The notes: generated from the sequence alone by a model not told the origin. 64,000 nucleotides of DNA from Pseudomonas sp. (GCF_017744435.1 NZ_JAGIBG010000003.1:165566-229565), one strand, 5' to 3'; positions 1 through 9,971 are shown, counted from the first letter of the stretch. Numbers and translations: made by a program.

Positions 1-2733
1 TGCCCCTTGCAACAGATCGTCGTGCTCGATGTGCGCGACGAGACCTTTGCGCCGATCTACACCTCCACCCAGCGTGTACTGGTGTACATCCCAGGTGATC
101 CGCATGGGCCCTGGAGCGCGCATGAAAGTTTGCAGCACTTTGCCCGCAAAGTGCTCGGGCAGCGCTTGCGTAACGTCGATTACCGCCAGTTCTTTGCGCG
201 TTTCGTGCGCCATCGCGACAGCCACGCGTTCTTTTCCCAGGTGGTTGCCGGGTACGACGACCTGGCAGGTTGGGCCAACATCGACCTGGGCGAGCATATG
301 GAGCCGCTGGGGGTATCTGTTCAAGGACCTGGCCGCCATGCGCGTCAATCAGATCAAGGATGACGCGGCAATGGTTGCCGCCCCCGTGGCCAATCTGGAT
401 CGTGCCATTCAGCAGGCTCATGATCAGCGCCTGGAGACCCTGGGCTTGTCGCTGCTCACGGCTGCGAGCTTCTACCTGCCTGCCCTTGGCGTTGCGCTGT
501 TGGCCCTGAGTGCATGGCATTGGCTTGGGGATATATTCGAGGCCGTCGAGGCGTGGCAGGAGGGGGACACGCTTCAGGCCCTGGACCACGTCGGCCATGT
601 GGCGGCCGACCTCGCGGTCATCGCGGGCACGGCTGCCGGTGTCACGGCAGCACAACGATTGTGGGCACGCTCCGCGCTGGTCGACAGCCTGTCGGTGGCG
701 CGTCGGGAGGATGGCACCGAACGTCTGTGGATAGGGGACCTGGCGCCTTACCGCAGTGAGCCGCCACCGGCAGGAGCGATGGTTGATGACGCGGGGGTCT
801 GGCGCTACGAGCAAAAGGCCTGGATTGCGATGGACGGCCATCATTACCCGGTGGTCCAGCGCAGTACCGATGACCATTGGCAGTTGCAGCCCCGTGACGG
901 GCATGGCCCGTTGCTGATGCATAACGGCGCAGGGGCTTGGCGCCTGTGGAGTGAGCAACCGATGCAATGGCGCGGTAATCACTACCTGTGCAGGCGCCTG
1001 GGTGGGCCGTTGGCTCAGCTCGATGATCAGCAGATCGACCAGCTATTGGCCATTCATGATGTGCAGGAGGAGCATCTGCGTGCCATTCACGTCCTGGGGC
1101 GCGCGCCCGAGGCCGGCTTGCTCGACAGTGCGCAGCGGGTGCTGCTCAATCGGCGTATACGGTCACTGGTGAACCGCTTGCGCAACGGCCAGCCGGTCGA
1201 AGATGTGCAGGCATTCGAGCTATTGCACGGGCTACCCGAGGCCCTGGGGCTCTCTGGCCAGGCGCTTGCCGAGCTGGCCTGGAACCAGAGGCGGGTGTTG
1301 CTGCAACGCCTTAATCGCATTCAGGAGTGGCAGGGCAGCGAGGCGGAAGCCGCGTTGCTGCGGGTTTTCCCGAGTTTGAACAGGCGTGTGGCCCAGTCGT
1401 TGCTGGCCAAGGCCTGCGCTGCAGAGCGTGACCGGCTGCTCGCAACCGGACGGCTACAGCTAGGCTTGGCCGAAGCCGCGAGGGGCATGCTCTTGCCGGT
1501 GCGTATGGCACGTGTCTACGAGGCACTGTACTGGGACACACCGCAAGGTCTGGACCTGGCGCGAGTGGCACTGAGGATGCTGGAGCACCTGTCCTCGGCC
1601 GCCAGTGGCATACGCTGGCGCCTGTTCGACGGAGTCATCGGCGAAGTGCCGCTGGCGTCCATGGGCGACGGTGAAACGGTCTGCAACCTGGTCTACCAGG
1701 ACGGCGTTTTCCAGCGCTTCGACGTTCAGGCCCAGCCCGTCGGCAAGGCCGGTGAGTTGTTCGAAGTCATGAGCAGTGCCTATGGTAACGAACAGCGCGA
1801 GCTGTGGGATGCTTTCTGCAGTGTCCACGCCCGAAGAGGAAAGCACCACGCTGGTGTCGGCGCGGCTGCGCTGGATGGATGCTGCAGGTGCCGAATTGCG
1901 CACTGAACTCGGTAGCCATTGGCAGGCGCTGCAGGCTCCACCAGTGTCCACGGAGTTTTTCCATCTGCTCGTGCGGTTGGTGGAAACCGCGGATTTTCAG
2001 AGCCTCACGGGGGGCGCGTTACCTGGCCAGTCGGGTGCTTGAGATGCTACGTGCCTTGGTGGCGTCGGCTGAGCTGCGTGAATCAATTTTCAGCAATGCC
2101 GCGGCCTTGACGTGCCAGGACAGCGTAGCCCTGCGCTTCAGTGACCTTGAGTTGCGCATGATGGTGTGGCGTGCCGAGGCCGAAGCCATGGCGGGCGATC
2201 AGGAGCAGGCATTGCTACGCCTGGGGCGCCAGCTGTGGCGACTGGATGAACTGGACCGGGTTGCGCTGCAAGACATCCAGGCGTGCCGGCTCGATGGCGG
2301 CGATCCCGATCAGGTGGAAGTCGCGCTTGCCTACCGCCTGGCCTTGCGTGCAGACCTGGACTTGCCCGTGCGTACCCAGGGGATGGCGTTTCGGCCGGTC
2401 GCGGGGGTTGATGCAAGCCGCATCGCTCAAGCCCGGCAAGCGGTGCTGAGCAGCGAAAGTGGTGAGCGGCTGGCCGAATCACTGATCGAGCGAGGATTCT
2501 GGCAGACGCATTTGCGCAATGCTCACCGCGAGCGCTTCGAGGCGCTCGATGCACCGTTTCATGCGCAACTGGAAGATCTGCAGAACGACTCGATCCTGCC
2601 GGAAGGGCAACGCCTGATGGAAATCGACAGGATTGCCAGTCAGCGGCGGCACGCAGAGCGCGCGCTGATGCGGGCGTTGACGTTGAATGCGCTGGATGTG
2701 CGCAGCGAACGAGAGGTGATTGACCTGCGTTGA
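1..2733 (+). pseudogene. Dermonecrotic-toxin-like / NEL E3 ubiquitin ligase effector, 5' truncated by window, three frameshifts
   Basis: The reading frame is open at base 1, so the start lies outside the window. The product resembles the large Pseudomonas toxins with a dermonecrotic-toxin domain (DUF6543) followed by a C-terminal NEL (IpaH/SspH-type) E3 ubiquitin ligase domain. Homology is read in frame 1 to about 305, frame 2 from about 308 to 1813, frame 3 from about 1815 to 2010 and frame 1 again to the stop at 2733. Each switch is a +1 shift at or beside a short homopolymer: G5 at 309-313, T3 at 1813-1815, G6 at 2009-2014. A hydrophobic double segment is coded around 440-540. The NEL catalytic CxD motif is TCQDS, with the Cys codon at 2113-2115. 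As written it cannot make a full-length protein. Sequencing or assembly error is the main alternative to true decay. Confidence 0.75.
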
Positions 2734-2925
2734 GTACGCGGGGCGCTCGATGGACTATGCTCAGGTCGGGGCCTGGCACTTTCTCGGGTGCCCTTTACCC
2801 AGGGGGAGACATGCGAAGTTACCTTTGTGTGAGCGATGTGGCTGATCAGTTGGTTTAGTCTCGAACGTCGGATCTTTCTCCATGATCTGTAGTCTTTGGT
2901 TTATCGAGAGAATAAGGAGATGTGC

Positions 2926-3489
2926 ATGCTCGTCCGGTCACTGACCCTCGCCACCTTGCTCGCTGTTGCCGGCCCGCTGCTTGCGGCCGACAGTGACGCG
3001 CCGTTGGCCAAGGAACTGGGCAAGGCCAGGCCATTGGTGGTCATCGCTCCAAGCAGTGCCGACCCCACCTTGCGAGGGTTGAACGAGGCCCTCAAGGACC
3101 CCGCTACCCAGGCGGGATTCAAGGAGCGCAACCTGGTGCTGTTCAGCGTCGCCCAGATGATGGGCAAGCGTGAAGACAAGAACCTTGAGCAACAGACCAC
3201 GATGGCCTTGATTCGCGAACTCAAGCTGGGCGCCAGCAAGGGCACCAAGGTGATCCTGGTGGGCCTGGACGGTGAGCGTCATGTGCTCAAGGATGATGAG
3301 TCAGGCGACAAGATCGACCCACAGGTGATCTTCAAGGCGGTCGACGAGCTACCCGCGACTGAAAAGGCAGCGACGGCACCAGAGCCCGTAGCGGCTGCTG
3401 CACCCGAACCCAAGGCCAAGGACAGTAAATCCGCGAAACCTGCGAAACCCGCCAAACCTGCGGCCCCTCCAAAGCCGTTGGATGATTGA
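2926..3489 (+). CDS. DUF4174 domain-containing exported protein
   Basis: A 187-residue protein. The ATG at 2926 is preferred because AAGGAG (2914-2919) lies six bases upstream and a clean signal peptide (LVRSLTLATLLAVAG, cleavage after LLAA) follows at once; an in-frame ATG at 2920 touches the ribosome site. The mature part has the DUF4174 pattern: a strand LVVIAPSSADP, a helix, then LVLFSV and VILVGLDGE, ending near residue 145 with IFKAVDELP. This is a thioredoxin-like fold without an obvious CxxC. The last 45 residues are a low-complexity Ala/Pro/Lys tail with repeated KPAKPA, probably disordered. It is probably periplasmic. No biochemical role is known for the family. It lies 120 bases upstream of hvfA on the same strand, separated by a hairpin, so it may be a separate transcription unit. 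Confidence 0.8.
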   Translation: MLVRSLTLATLLAVAGPLLAADSDAPLAKELGKARPLVVIAPSSADPTLRGLNEALKDPATQAGFKERNLVLFSVAQMMGKREDKNLEQQTTMALIRELKLGASKGTKVILVGLDGERHVLKDDESGDKIDPQVIFKAVDELPATEKAATAPEPVAAAAPEPKAKDSKSAKPAKPAKPAAPPKPLDD

Positions 3490-3495
3490 GCGGCG

Positions 3496-3516
3496 CCAAC
3501 CGCTGCGAGTGGTTGG
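3496..3516 (+). terminator. Hairpin after the DUF4174 gene
   Basis: CCAACCGCT pairs with AGTGGTTGG (one G:T pair) around a three-base loop. It begins six bases after the stop codon. No T-run follows, so it is only a weak candidate terminator. Confidence 0.35.
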
Positions 3517-3609
3517 TGGGTCCTACATGAATAGCCGAATCCGGCGATATCGCCCAAGCCTTCAGCACGGTTGAATAGCTCCACTTCCTGACCAGAGTGG
3601 AGCTTCACC

Positions 3610-3912
3610 ATGACTCATACCCGTAACAAACTCGGACTGCTCGGTGCTGCGTTCATCGGCAGCATGGCCATTGGCAGCCAGGCGTTCGCTGTCGAACCGC
3701 TTGCCCAAGGCTACCAGCTGGCTGCGGCCAAGGCCCAAGGTGAGGGCAAGTGCGGCGAGGGCAAGTGCGGTGGCAGCGGCAAGGCCGTACAGGGCGAAGG
3801 CAAATGCGGCGAAGGCAAGTGTGGCGGCAGTGACAAGGCCGGCCAGAGCGAAGGCAAGTGCGGAGAAGGCAAGTGCGGTGGCAGTGATAGCCATGGCAAG
3901 AGCCAGTCCTGA
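3610..3912 (+). CDS. hvfA: HvfA-family RiPP metallophore precursor (six EGKCG motifs)
   Basis: A 100-residue exported peptide. Residues 1-27 form a signal peptide ([21 protein letters not shown]). After a spacer come three tandem pairs of EGKCG, with cysteines at 48, 53, 66, 71, 84 and 89; the pairs are separated by linkers such as GSGKAVQG. In the HvfA family (known from Haemophilus influenzae) each EGKCG cysteine is converted by an HvfB/HvfC pair into an oxazolone/thioamide that binds copper(I). The next two genes are exactly these partners. The product is expected to be exported and to chelate copper. GTGGAG (3597-3602) is the ribosome site. A 15-bp hairpin follows the stop and may keep precursor mRNA in excess over the enzymes. 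A plain metallothionein role is less likely given the partner genes. Confidence 0.9.
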   Translation: MTHTRNKLGLLGAAFIGSMAIGSQAFAVEPLAQGYQLAAAKAQGEGKCGEGKCGGSGKAVQGEGKCGEGKCGGSDKAGQSEGKCGEGKCGGSDSHGKSQS

Positions 3913-3933
3913 TTCAAATACCTGAGAAATGTG

Positions 3934-3968
3934 ACAACGCCCCGTCTGCTGGCCAGACGGGGCGTTGT
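3934..3968 (+). terminator. Strong intercistronic stem-loop between hvfA and hvfB
   Basis: A perfect 15-bp stem (3934-3948 with 3954-3968, arm ACAACGCCCCGTCTG) closes a five-base loop. There is no long T-run afterwards (GCTTGTTATGG). It probably acts as a partial terminator or as an RNA-stabilising 3' end that raises hvfA over hvfBC. Confidence 0.65.
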
Positions 3969-3989
3969 GCTTGTTATGGAGACGCAAAG

Positions 3990-4826
3990 ATGAACATCAC
4001 GCCCATGCACGCCGGCCTTGGCCTGCGTCGTAGTCTGATGCCCGACTTGCTCACACTGGACCCAGGTGCAGTGGATTTTCTGGAATGCGCCCCGGAAAAC
4101 TGGATCGGTGTCGGTGGTGCATTCGGCCGGGACCTGGCGCAGTTGGCCGAGCGCTTTCCCTTGGTCTGTCATGGTTTGTCGCTGTCGCTGGGCGGCAGCT
4201 TGCCCCTGGATCGTGAGTTGCTCGAGCAGATACGGCAGTTCCTTGACCGCCATCAGGTACGCCATTACAGCGAGCACCTGAGTTACTGCAGCGATGATGG
4301 TTACCTCTATGATCTGCTGCCGTTGCCATTCACCGAAGCGGCCGTGCGGCAGGTCAGTGCGCGTATTCGCCAGGTGCAGGATGCACTGCAGCGCCGCATC
4401 GCCATCGAGAACATCAGCTACTACGCCGCGCCTTACCAGGCGATGAGCGAGCTGGAGTTCATCCGGGCGGTGCTCGACGAAGCAGACTGCGAGTTGCTGC
4501 TGGACGTCAACAATGTCTACGTCAATGCCTGCAACCATGGGTACGACGCGATGGCATTTCTGCAGGGGCTTCCCGTGATGCGGGTTACCGGCATGCATCT
4601 GGCGGGGCACCATGACGAGGCACCCGATCTCAAGGTCGACACGCATGGAGCAGCGGTCAAGCCACAGGTCTGGTCGCTGTTCGCCAGCGCTTGCGAGCGT
4701 TTCGGCATCCAGCCGACGGTGCTCGAACGCGACTTCAACTACCCGACCATGGGCGAGCTGCTGGCAGAAGTCGCGCATATTCGCACCGTGCAGCAGGAGG
4801 TGGTGCATGCACGCTGTATTGCGTGA
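3990..4826 (+). CDS. hvfB: HvfB-family MNIO (DUF692) peptide maturase
   Basis: A 278-residue member of the multinuclear non-heme iron oxidases (DUF692). These are TIM-barrel enzymes that use two or three iron ions and oxygen to rearrange peptide cysteines. The family's metal-ligand landmarks are present: HG at 61-62, HYSEH at 92-96, IEN at 139-141, LDVNN at 171-175, H203, HH at 207-208, DTH at 217-219 and LERDF at 245-249. Length is normal. The start has GGAG at 3978-3981. The substrate should be the EGKCG cysteines of the peptide encoded just upstream. The 3' end overlaps the next gene by 20 bases, as usual for maturase-partner pairs, so the two should be made together. The enzyme should work in the cytoplasm before export of the peptide. 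Confidence 0.92.
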   Translation: MNITPMHAGLGLRRSLMPDLLTLDPGAVDFLECAPENWIGVGGAFGRDLAQLAERFPLVCHGLSLSLGGSLPLDRELLEQIRQFLDRHQVRHYSEHLSYCSDDGYLYDLLPLPFTEAAVRQVSARIRQVQDALQRRIAIENISYYAAPYQAMSELEFIRAVLDEADCELLLDVNNVYVNACNHGYDAMAFLQGLPVMRVTGMHLAGHHDEAPDLKVDTHGAAVKPQVWSLFASACERFGIQPTVLERDFNYPTMGELLAEVAHIRTVQQEVVHARCIA

Positions 4827-5505
4827 GCAGCAATTCTGCCTGGCCCGTCACCTGCGGGACCCTGAACGCCATGCGCCACCGGAAGGGCTCGAGGATCGGC
4901 GCCTGAGGCTGTACAGGGAATTGTTCTACGGAGGCATCGAGGCTCTGTTGGCGGGAAATTTCCCGGTGCTGCGCAAGACACTGGGCGATCAGCTTTGGCA
5001 TGCGCGGGTGCATGATTTCTATGCCAGCTACCGCTGCCGCTCGCCGTTGTTTACCAGGGTCGCGGAAGCCTTCGTCGACTATCTGCAGGGTACCGAGCCT
5101 GATACCCCCTGGCAGCGGGAGTTGGCCCATTACGAGCTGATCGAGTCGCAGCTCTACCTGAGCGATGCTCAGGACCCTGACCATGATCCGCAAGGTGACC
5201 TGCTGCAAGGCGAGCCAGTGTTGTCAGGCACGGCCAGCGTTGTAGCCTACCGCTGGCCAGTGGAGCGTATCGGTCCGGCGTTCCAGCCGCTTGAGGCGCC
5301 TGCATTGCCCACTCTGCTGCTGGTCTACCGCGATGCTGCATTGCAGGTGCGTTTCGCCCGGCTTTCGCCCATGGCCTACTGCTTGCTGACGCAGGTTCAG
5401 GGCAATGGGCGGGAGCGGTTGCAAGCGCTGGCTGCGGATCAGCAGGAGGGCCTGGCATTGCTCGAAAACCTGCGTGATCTGGGTGTCGTCATCGGTACGC
5501 GATAA
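4807..5505 (+). CDS. hvfC: HvfC-family RiPP maturation partner (DUF2063)
   Basis: A 232-residue protein of the DUF2063 family, which in RiPP clusters is the obligatory partner that delivers the precursor to the DUF692 oxidase. The ATG at 4807 lies inside the end of hvfB and has a strong AGGAGGTGG site at 4794-4802. The N-terminal domain shows the family pattern ([24 protein letters not shown], then [19 protein letters not shown]). The C-terminal half (about 125-232) is a wHTH/leader-recognition-like segment ending [13 protein letters not shown]. The older name 'putative DNA-binding domain protein' for this family should not be taken as a function. The gene ends nine bases before a bidirectional hairpin, so the operon probably stops here. 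Confidence 0.9.
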   Translation: MHAVLREQQFCLARHLRDPERHAPPEGLEDRRLRLYRELFYGGIEALLAGNFPVLRKTLGDQLWHARVHDFYASYRCRSPLFTRVAEAFVDYLQGTEPDTPWQRELAHYELIESQLYLSDAQDPDHDPQGDLLQGEPVLSGTASVVAYRWPVERIGPAFQPLEAPALPTLLLVYRDAALQVRFARLSPMAYCLLTQVQGNGRERLQALAADQQEGLALLENLRDLGVVIGTR

Positions 5506-5513
5506 CGGCCGAA

Positions 5514-5534
5514 GGGGGCTGCCTGGCAGCCCCC
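5514..5534. terminator. Bidirectional hairpin between hvfC and the DoxX gene
   Basis: GGGGGCTGC (5514-5522) pairs perfectly with GCAGCCCCC (5526-5534) around a three-base loop, between two convergent genes whose stops lie 9 and 7 bases away. Read rightward it is followed by CTGATCTTTACC. Likely a shared terminator. Confidence 0.7.
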
Positions 5535-5540
5535 TGATCT

Positions 5541-6038
5541 TTACCTCAGTACGCGGTTCCTGATCCAGTGGTCCAGGCTCAAGCGCCCCGAACCTTTGAG
5601 CAGCAGCGGCAGCAGGGCGACCAGATAGATGAGCGGCAGTTTGAAGTTGCCGAAGCCCTGGTCGGTGATGGCATAACCCTGGGCCAGTTCTGCCAGGCTC
5701 GACCAGTGGCTTGGCCAATGCACTGCCGCGATCGCCACCACGGTCACCACCATCAGCCCGGCCGATGCCAGCCGTGTGCCCAGGCCAAGCAACAGCAGCA
5801 GGGGGAGCAGCAGCTCCGCCCACATCGACAATTGCCAGTTGAGCTCCGCTGGCAGCACATTGAACGGGAACGGAAAGTTCGACTGCAGATCGCCGAACCA
5901 GTTGCTGCCGTTGAATTTCTCCCAGCCGGACTCGAAAAATTCCCAGGCCAGGAACAGCCGCAACGGCAAGTCGGCACTCCAGCTGCCAAAGCGATCGAAG
6001 GTGGTGAAGGTACGTGTCAGTGCGGTCATGGTGATCAT
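5541..6038 (-). CDS. DoxX-family membrane protein
   Basis: A 165-residue integral membrane protein of the DoxX/SURF4 group with about four hydrophobic segments ([19 protein letters not shown] near 24-42, [17 protein letters not shown] near 76-92, [14 protein letters not shown] near 94-108, [16 protein letters not shown] near 134-149). The family motif with Gly/Lys (SGWEKF) is present. DoxX proteins are often coded beside DUF692/DUF2063 RiPP genes, and one accompanies the Haemophilus hvf locus, so a role in the same copper-peptide pathway or in membrane redox balance is plausible but unproven. The ATG at 6038 is used; an in-frame ATG at 6029 is equally possible. Six bases separate it from the upstream ferric-reductase-like gene, so the two probably form one leftward operon facing hvfABC. 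Confidence 0.8.
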   Translation of the reverse strand: MITMTALTRTFTTFDRFGSWSADLPLRLFLAWEFFESGWEKFNGSNWFGDLQSNFPFPFNVLPAELNWQLSMWAELLLPLLLLLGLGTRLASAGLMVVTVVAIAAVHWPSHWSSLAELAQGYAITDQGFGNFKLPLIYLVALLPLLLKGSGRLSLDHWIRNRVLR

Positions 6039-6044
6039 CTCGTT

Positions 6045-6665
6045 TCAGGAAAGGGCAGAGGCGGTACGGCGTTGCTGTTGAGCCAGCTTGGCGATGAGCT
6101 TGAAAGCGATGGCACTGAAGATCAGGGCGAAGGCCAGCGGGTACCCGCCGCCCATGGGGATGCGGTTGTAGAACGACAGGCAGAACACCCCGGCCAGCAC
6201 CCACATGCCGCTACTGTGCAGAGCTTTCCAGGCGCGGCCACCCAGCAGGCGCATCGGCGCCTTGAACGAGGTCAGGGTGAGCAACAGCAGGAACAGGTAG
6301 CCGATGCTTCCCGGCAGGCTCGAGGTGACTGTCCGCCCGGCCCAGAACAGCTCCGGGAATTGCTGCGCGTAGCGGTAGATCAGCAGCCCATGAACGGTGT
6401 GCGAAAAGGCGAAGGCCAGGCCCAGGTAGCGTCGCTCGCGGAGCAGGCGACGGCTGCCGCTGCCGGGCAGGAGCGTGACGAGTGACGAGGCCAGGAAGGC
6501 CAGCAGGAACAATGCGAAAGAACTGCGTGCGGTGGCGCGGATGGCGCTGCGCAGGCCATCTGCACCGGGCGGGTAGCTGAGCAGGACTGCGGCGGTCATG
6601 AGCAAGGTCAGGGCAGCAAGGGCGGCGAACAGCTTCCAGCCGGAGGGAAGGGTGAGCGGCTTCAT
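6045..6665 (-). CDS. Ferric-reductase-like (YedZ/MsrQ-type) haem membrane protein
   Basis: A 206-residue polytopic protein with about six hydrophobic segments. The fold and spacing match the ferric-reductase-like transmembrane domain family (which includes MsrQ/YedZ and NOX cores). Candidate haem ligands are the histidines of FSHTVHG (near residues 87-92) in one helix and LHSSG (near 148-152) in a later one. No FAD or NAD domain is present, so it would pass electrons within or across the membrane to a partner. It is the first gene of a two-gene leftward operon with the DoxX gene. TGTATC-type motifs in its upstream region resemble those before the nearby two-component system. A role in metal or sulfur-oxidation repair is an inference. 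The exact substrate cannot be told from sequence. Confidence 0.65.
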   Translation of the reverse strand: MKPLTLPSGWKLFAALAALTLLMTAAVLLSYPPGADGLRSAIRATARSSFALFLLAFLASSLVTLLPGSGSRRLLRERRYLGLAFAFSHTVHGLLIYRYAQQFPELFWAGRTVTSSLPGSIGYLFLLLLTLTSFKAPMRLLGGRAWKALHSSGMWVLAGVFCLSFYNRIPMGGGYPLAFALIFSAIAFKLIAKLAQQQRRTASALS

Positions 6666-6779
6666 GGGTGAGGTCTCCCGGAGTGTCGTTGTGTGACCGG
6701 GAGTGTGTGCGGAGCGGGTATCTGCAGTGTGTCGGTGAAAGCAGCATTGTGTATCGGACTGTAGCCCTGGGAGCTGTAG

Positions 6780-6799
6780 GGTGGCCCGAGCGGGCCACC
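6780..6799. terminator. Hairpin downstream of the histidine kinase gene
   Basis: GGTGGCCCG pairs with CGGGCCACC around a two-base loop, eleven bases beyond the kinase stop. No T-run, so termination is uncertain. Confidence 0.4.
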
Positions 6800-6809
6800 G
6801 TTTCAGTCG

Positions 6810-8089
6810 TTACAGCTCAATCTGGGCGCACAACCCGCCGCTTTTGCGGTTGCTCAAGGTCAGCCTGCCGCCCATGGCCTGGGTCAGTTGCTGGGCGATG
6901 GCAAGCCCCAGGCCAGTGCCTCCGGTGCTGCGATTGCGCGAGCTCTCTACCCGGTAGAACGGCTTGAGGACCTCGTCCAGTTCTTCGGCGGGGATCCCCG
7001 GGCCTTCATCGAGGACCCGAATCAATGTCTTGCCCTGTTCGCGGCTGACCTCAAGTTGAGCTTTGCCGGCAAACTTCAGGGCGTTATCCACCAGGTTCAC
7101 CAGCACTCGGCGCAATGCATGCGGGCGGGTCTCCAGCAGGCTGCCGGTATTGCCGTGGCGCTCCACCTGGGCGCCGCTGTCCTGGTAGTCGAACACCACG
7201 CTGTCGAGGAAGGCGTCGAGGTTGATCCGGCATGACGCCTCGGTGTTTATGTCCATGCTGCGGGCATAGGCCACGCCTTCGCGGACCAGATGCTCCATGG
7301 CGTCCAGGTCATGCCAGAGCTTGTCCTTCTCGACGCCATCATCCATGACCTCGACCCGCAGTTTCATGCGCGTGATCGGTGTTTGCAGGTCGTGGGAAAT
7401 GGCAGCAAGCAGTTGCATGCGCTCTTTAAGGTAAGCGGCTATACGTGCCTGCAGGGCATTGAATGCCACCGCGGCGTACTTGACCTCGCGTGGGCCGCTT
7501 TCGTCCAGCAGTACGCCGGGCTTGTCCGGGTCGAGGTCGTCCACGGCCTGGGCCAGGCGGGTCAGAGGCCCGATGGCCAGGCGCACCGCCAGCCAGGTGC
7601 AGAACAACAGCACACCGAGCTGGATCAGTAGCACCAGTGGCAGCCAGCCCGCCACCGGTACTGGCGTTGGGGTGACATCGATGGTCAGCGGTGTGCCGTC
7701 AGACAGGTGCAGGTGAACCTGGAAGTGCTGTTTCGGCCCAGGAATATCCTTGAATTTCAGCTGATAGTGCTCGCCGATGGCCTTGATGATCGATTCAGCA
7801 GCCATGGGCGGTTGGTCGCTGGCCATCGGCGTGCCCGCCTGGCCCTGGTCCAGGCGGTAGCGGTAGGTATGGCGTTCCAGGCGCGGCAGCCAGCTGGCGC
7901 GCTCGGCTGCGGGCAGGCGCTCCAGGATCGCCATGGAGGTGGCGACATCCTGCTCCAGATGGCTGAGCATCATCGAGCGGCTGCTGACATAGCGCTCATA
8001 GGCTTGCAGGCTGAACGACAGCCCATAGGCAAGCACCAGCCCGGTGATGAAGATCAGCGCCAGACGCGAGGCGAGGGTGCGCGGCCATT

Positions 8090-8093
<4 letters not shown>
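6810..8093 (-). CDS. Two-component sensor histidine kinase
   Basis: A 427-residue EnvZ-like kinase. Transmembrane segments lie at about 10-30 and 150-172 and bracket a periplasmic sensor of about 115 residues that contains several His residues (for example HFQVHLH at 123-129). A HAMP linker follows, then HisKA with the phosphorylated His at about 234 (AISHDLQTP). The ATPase domain has an N box (NLVDNALKF), G1 (DEGPGIP) and G2 (GGTGLGLAI). The start overlaps the response-regulator stop by four bases (ATGA), so the pair is translationally coupled. The neighbouring genes (metal peptide, haem membrane protein, DUF2790, thioredoxin-like) suggest a metal or envelope redox signal. The His content of the sensor fits a metal ligand, but this is inference. 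Confidence 0.92.
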
Positions 8094-8830
<737 letters not shown>

Positions 8831-8900
8831 TCGCGGCGTTCCTGTTCAAGGGGGAGTGGGCGCAGTGTACCGAGCGCGTGGGGGCTTGCCTGTGGCGTTT

Positions 8901-8935
8901 TGTATTGCAGTGTATCTGGCTTGGGTTCAGATACA
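8901..8935. promoter_or_regulatory. Candidate binding site of the two-component regulator
   Basis: TGTAT occurs at 8901 and again at 8911 (10-base period). TGTATCT (8911-8917) is the exact inverse of AGATACA (8929-8935). This lies in the 222-base divergent region between the regulator gene and the DUF2790 gene. Tandem sites of this spacing are typical for OmpR-type regulators. Pattern match only. Confidence 0.45.
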
Positions 8936-9052
8936 GGAAGAAGCAGATCACAGGCCGAGGCGACACATGCGAGATACCTGGCAGCGGTGGAATGGCTCTC
9001 GACCGGGGAGCACAGATCCCCATCCCTGAAAGTGATGCCAAGGAGAGATGCC

Positions 9053-9328
9053 ATGAACTTCAAGACTATCGCCAGTGCCAGCCTGTTCGCCGTGCTCAGC
9101 CTCGGTGCCGTTGCCGCCAATGCCAGCTCCACCTCGATGAACGACGCCAGCGTCATGCAGTACCGCTACGGCGACCATCTGGATGTGAAGAAAGTGCTAT
9201 CGGTGAAAGATGACCAGAGCAATGCCTGCGGTCCGGTCAAGACTCGCATGGACTACCTCGACTCCAAAGGCCAGCGCGAGAGCGTCGAATACCGCACCTA
9301 CGCCACGAGCGGTTGCCATGACAACTGA
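9053..9328 (+). CDS. DUF2790 small exported protein
   Basis: A 91-residue protein with a signal peptide (residues 1-24, MNFKTIASASLFAVLSLGAV) and the DUF2790 core: YRYGDHLDVKKVLSV, then C..V..RM.Y.DS.G, then VEYRTYATSGC. The two cysteines are the usual conserved pair and probably form a disulfide in the periplasm. ATG at 9053 has AAGGAGA at 9040-9046. DUF2790 genes are common in Pseudomonas and often sit beside metal-responsive two-component systems; their function is unknown. It is divergent from the response regulator and overlaps the thioredoxin-like gene by eleven bases, so those two are co-expressed and the thioredoxin may act on this protein's cysteines. Confidence 0.88.
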   Translation: MNFKTIASASLFAVLSLGAVAANASSTSMNDASVMQYRYGDHLDVKKVLSVKDDQSNACGPVKTRMDYLDSKGQRESVEYRTYATSGCHDN

Positions 9329-9857
9329 TCGCCGACTGCTGTTGAAAGTGGGGGGCGTGGCCTTGGCGCTGCTTGGCCTTGGCCTCGCGGGTGGGCAACT
9401 GATGGCTCGCGATAACTACGGCGCCATGCCGTCACTGGCTGGCGCCAGCCAATGGCTCAACTCACCGCCATTGGACGCCCCGGCGCTCAAGGGCAAGGTG
9501 GTGCTGGTGGACTTCTGGACCTGGGACTGCATCAATTGCCAGCGCAGCCTGCCGCACGTCAACGACTGGGCGCGGCGCTATGCCGACCAGGGCCTGGTGG
9601 TGGTGGGGGTGCACACGCCGGAATACGATTACGAGCATGATGTGGGGCAGTTGAAGAGCAAGGTGGCCAGCTTGGGTATCGCTTACCCGGTGGCGGTGGA
9701 CAATGACTATCAGGTGTGGAATGCCTGGGGTAACCAGTTCTGGCCAGCACATTACTTTGTCGATCGGCAGGGGCAGGTGCGGCATGTGCACTTTGGTGAA
9801 GGTGATTATGCCGGGCAGGAGAATGTGATAAAGGCGTTGCTGGATGAGAAAGGGTAG
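9318..9857 (+). CDS. Thioredoxin-like (TlpA/DipZ-C type) membrane-anchored oxidoreductase
   Basis: A 179-residue protein. The ATG at 9318 sits inside the end of the DUF2790 gene. The N-terminus DRRLLLK plus a hydrophobic stretch (11-29) is either a Tat-like signal or an uncleaved anchor. The periplasmic domain has the redox motif WTWDCINCQR with C71 and C74, then VGVHTPEYDYE and NAWGNQFWPAHYF, the features of the thioredoxin domain at the end of DipZ and of related redoxins; the cis-Pro loop is WPAHY. It should oxidise or reduce disulfides in the periplasm. The overlap with DUF2790 points to that protein as a client (inference). Confidence 0.85.
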   Translation: MTTDRRLLLKVGGVALALLGLGLAGGQLMARDNYGAMPSLAGASQWLNSPPLDAPALKGKVVLVDFWTWDCINCQRSLPHVNDWARRYADQGLVVVGVHTPEYDYEHDVGQLKSKVASLGIAYPVAVDNDYQVWNAWGNQFWPAHYFVDRQGQVRHVHFGEGDYAGQENVIKALLDEKG

Positions 9858-9864
9858 GCCTGTG

Positions 9865-9962
9865 CCGGCCTCTTCGCGGGTAAACCCGCTCCCACAGGTA
9901 CGGCGCCAACCTCAATGGCTGCGCTGTATCTGTGGGAGCGGGCGTGCCCGCGAAGAGGGCGG
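9865..9962. repeat. REP pair (inverted)
   Basis: Two copies of the P. putida-type REP element in opposite orientation (9865-9898 and 9930-9962), each with the core GCGGG..CCCGCTCCCACAGG, separated by 31 bases. They lie between convergent genes and can fold into a large stem-loop. Confidence 0.9.
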
Positions 9963-9971
9963 TGCGGTCTG

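Noticed and set aside
3610..3912. Cys-rich peptide as a metallothionein
   Set aside because: The signal peptide, the strict EGKCG repeat and the adjacent DUF692/DUF2063 genes fit the HvfA RiPP family better.
9865..9962. Repeated palindromes considered as a CRISPR array
   Set aside because: Copies are scattered in inverted pairs, one pair per gap, with no regular spacers and no cas genes; they are REP elements.
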